Origin: Lutibacter sp. UBA4458
GTDB lineage: Bacteria > Bacteroidota > Bacteroidia > Flavobacteriales > Flavobacteriaceae
Reading direction: 5' to 3'
Length of the DNA stretch: 7,240 nt
NCBI GenBank assembly: GCA_002390165.1
Contig: DGOU01000009.1
Location: 629 to 7,868, forward strand
A program made the position numbers and the translations under genes. How positions within the stretch are numbered: position 1 is the stretch's first letter; the number at the start of each line of letters is the position of its first letter. Under the pieces are notes generated by a model. It ran no database searches, had not been told where the DNA came from, and worked only from the letters and a program-made list of their open reading frames with translations. Positions 6,733 through 7,240 of this stretch are shown piece after piece.

Positions 6733-7240
6733 TTATTGTACAAGTTGTAAATAAATAAATATAAATGGGGCAGCAAAAATAACACTATCAAATCTATCTA
6801 AAAAACCTCCATGACCTGGTATTAAATTACTGCTATCTTTTACACCCGCTTGTCTTTTAAACATAGATTCAATTAAATCTCCTAGCACACCAAAGGTACT
6901 AACTATTGCTGCAATTACAAGCCATTCAATCTGTGAAAGTGCAGTAAATTGCTTAGTTAAAAAAAAGCTTACAATAAAAGTGAAAATCATTCCACCAATA
7001 AATCCTTCAATAGTTTTATTTGGTGAAATTCGTTTTAGCAATTTGTGTTTTCCAAAATTAGATCCAATTAAAAAGGCAAACGTGTCATTGGTCCAAATTA
7101 AAATAAAAACACCTAAAATAGTAGTATTTACGTAGTTGAATGATGAATTTAAAAATGGAATTTGCACTATTAACGAAAAAGGAACCACAATGTATATTAT
7201 AGATAAAAATATTTTACCAAGATGGCTAATTACCCTCTCT
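6733..7240 (-). CDS. cdsA: Phosphatidate cytidylyltransferase (CDP-diacylglycerol synthase), C-terminal part
   Basis: CdsA makes CDP-diacylglycerol from phosphatidic acid and CTP in the cytoplasmic membrane, the branch point to all phospholipids. The reading frame stays open to the window edge (upstream codons read E-R-V-I-S-H-L-G-K), so about 168 codons of the C-terminal part are present and the true start lies beyond 7240. A GTG at 7186-7188 is internal and should not be taken as the start. The CDP-alcohol-synthase signature is complete: SMFKRQ, then KDSSNLIPGHGGFLDRFDS close to the C-terminus, including the K-D, HGG and DRxD residues that bind metal and nucleotide. WTNDTFAFLIG and SPNKTIEGFIGG are the preceding conserved loops. 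Hydrophobic stretches between them fit several membrane helices. psd follows after 5 bp, so this gene leads the minus-strand operon as seen here; its promoter is outside the window. Confidence 0.95.
   Translation of the reverse strand, partial: ERVISHLGKIFLSIIYIVVPFSLIVQIPFLNSSFNYVNTTILGVFILIWTNDTFAFLIGSNFGKHKLLKRISPNKTIEGFIGGMIFTFIVSFFLTKQFTALSQIEWLVIAAIVSTFGVLGDLIESMFKRQAGVKDSSNLIPGHGGFLDRFDSVIFAAPFIFIYLQLVQ

Noticed and set aside
7186..7188. GTG as the start of the cdsA gene
   Set aside because: The frame stays open upstream to the window edge with membrane-protein-like sequence, and CdsA proteins are far longer than 151 residues.

Overview
The window is AT-rich, densely coded chromosomal DNA. 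It looks like a member of the Bacteroidota, most likely a flavobacterium. The reasons are the A/T-biased codon use, A-rich leaders without strong Shine-Dalgarno sites, a match to the Bacteroidota -7 promoter element (TAnnTTTG) and the gene families present. I see no mobile element, phage gene, CRISPR array, tRNA or rRNA, and every complete gene appears intact. The organism assignment is inferred from composition and gene content, not from a marker gene.

Plus strand, 1-5109: the 3' end of a TPR-repeat protein (1-315) is followed by two tandem DUF368 membrane proteins (362-1291 and 1300-2325). DUF368 is the family now linked to recycling of undecaprenyl phosphate across the membrane. Next come aroE (shikimate dehydrogenase, 2318-3064, overlapping the second DUF368 gene by 8 bp) and, after a 122-bp spacer with nested inverted repeats, a 640-residue protein with five DUF349 repeats (3187-5109).

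Minus strand, 7240-5157: a tight run in the order cdsA (CDP-diacylglycerol synthase, 5' end outside the window), psd (phosphatidylserine decarboxylase proenzyme), an acyl-CoA-binding protein, and a YceI-domain lipoprotein. CdsA makes CDP-diacylglycerol and Psd completes phosphatidylethanolamine. PssA, the step between them, is not in this window. The acyl-CoA-binding protein may handle acyl-CoA for membrane lipid work, and the YceI lipoprotein probably binds a lipid or isoprenoid in the envelope.

The two blocks converge on one strong, nearly symmetrical hairpin (5108-5139) that can terminate transcription from both sides. Most of the window is ordinary core metabolism. The points most worth a second look are the diverged DUF368 pair, the DUF349 repeat protein of unknown function, the bacterial acyl-CoA-binding protein inside a phospholipid operon, and the structured spacer before the DUF349 gene.
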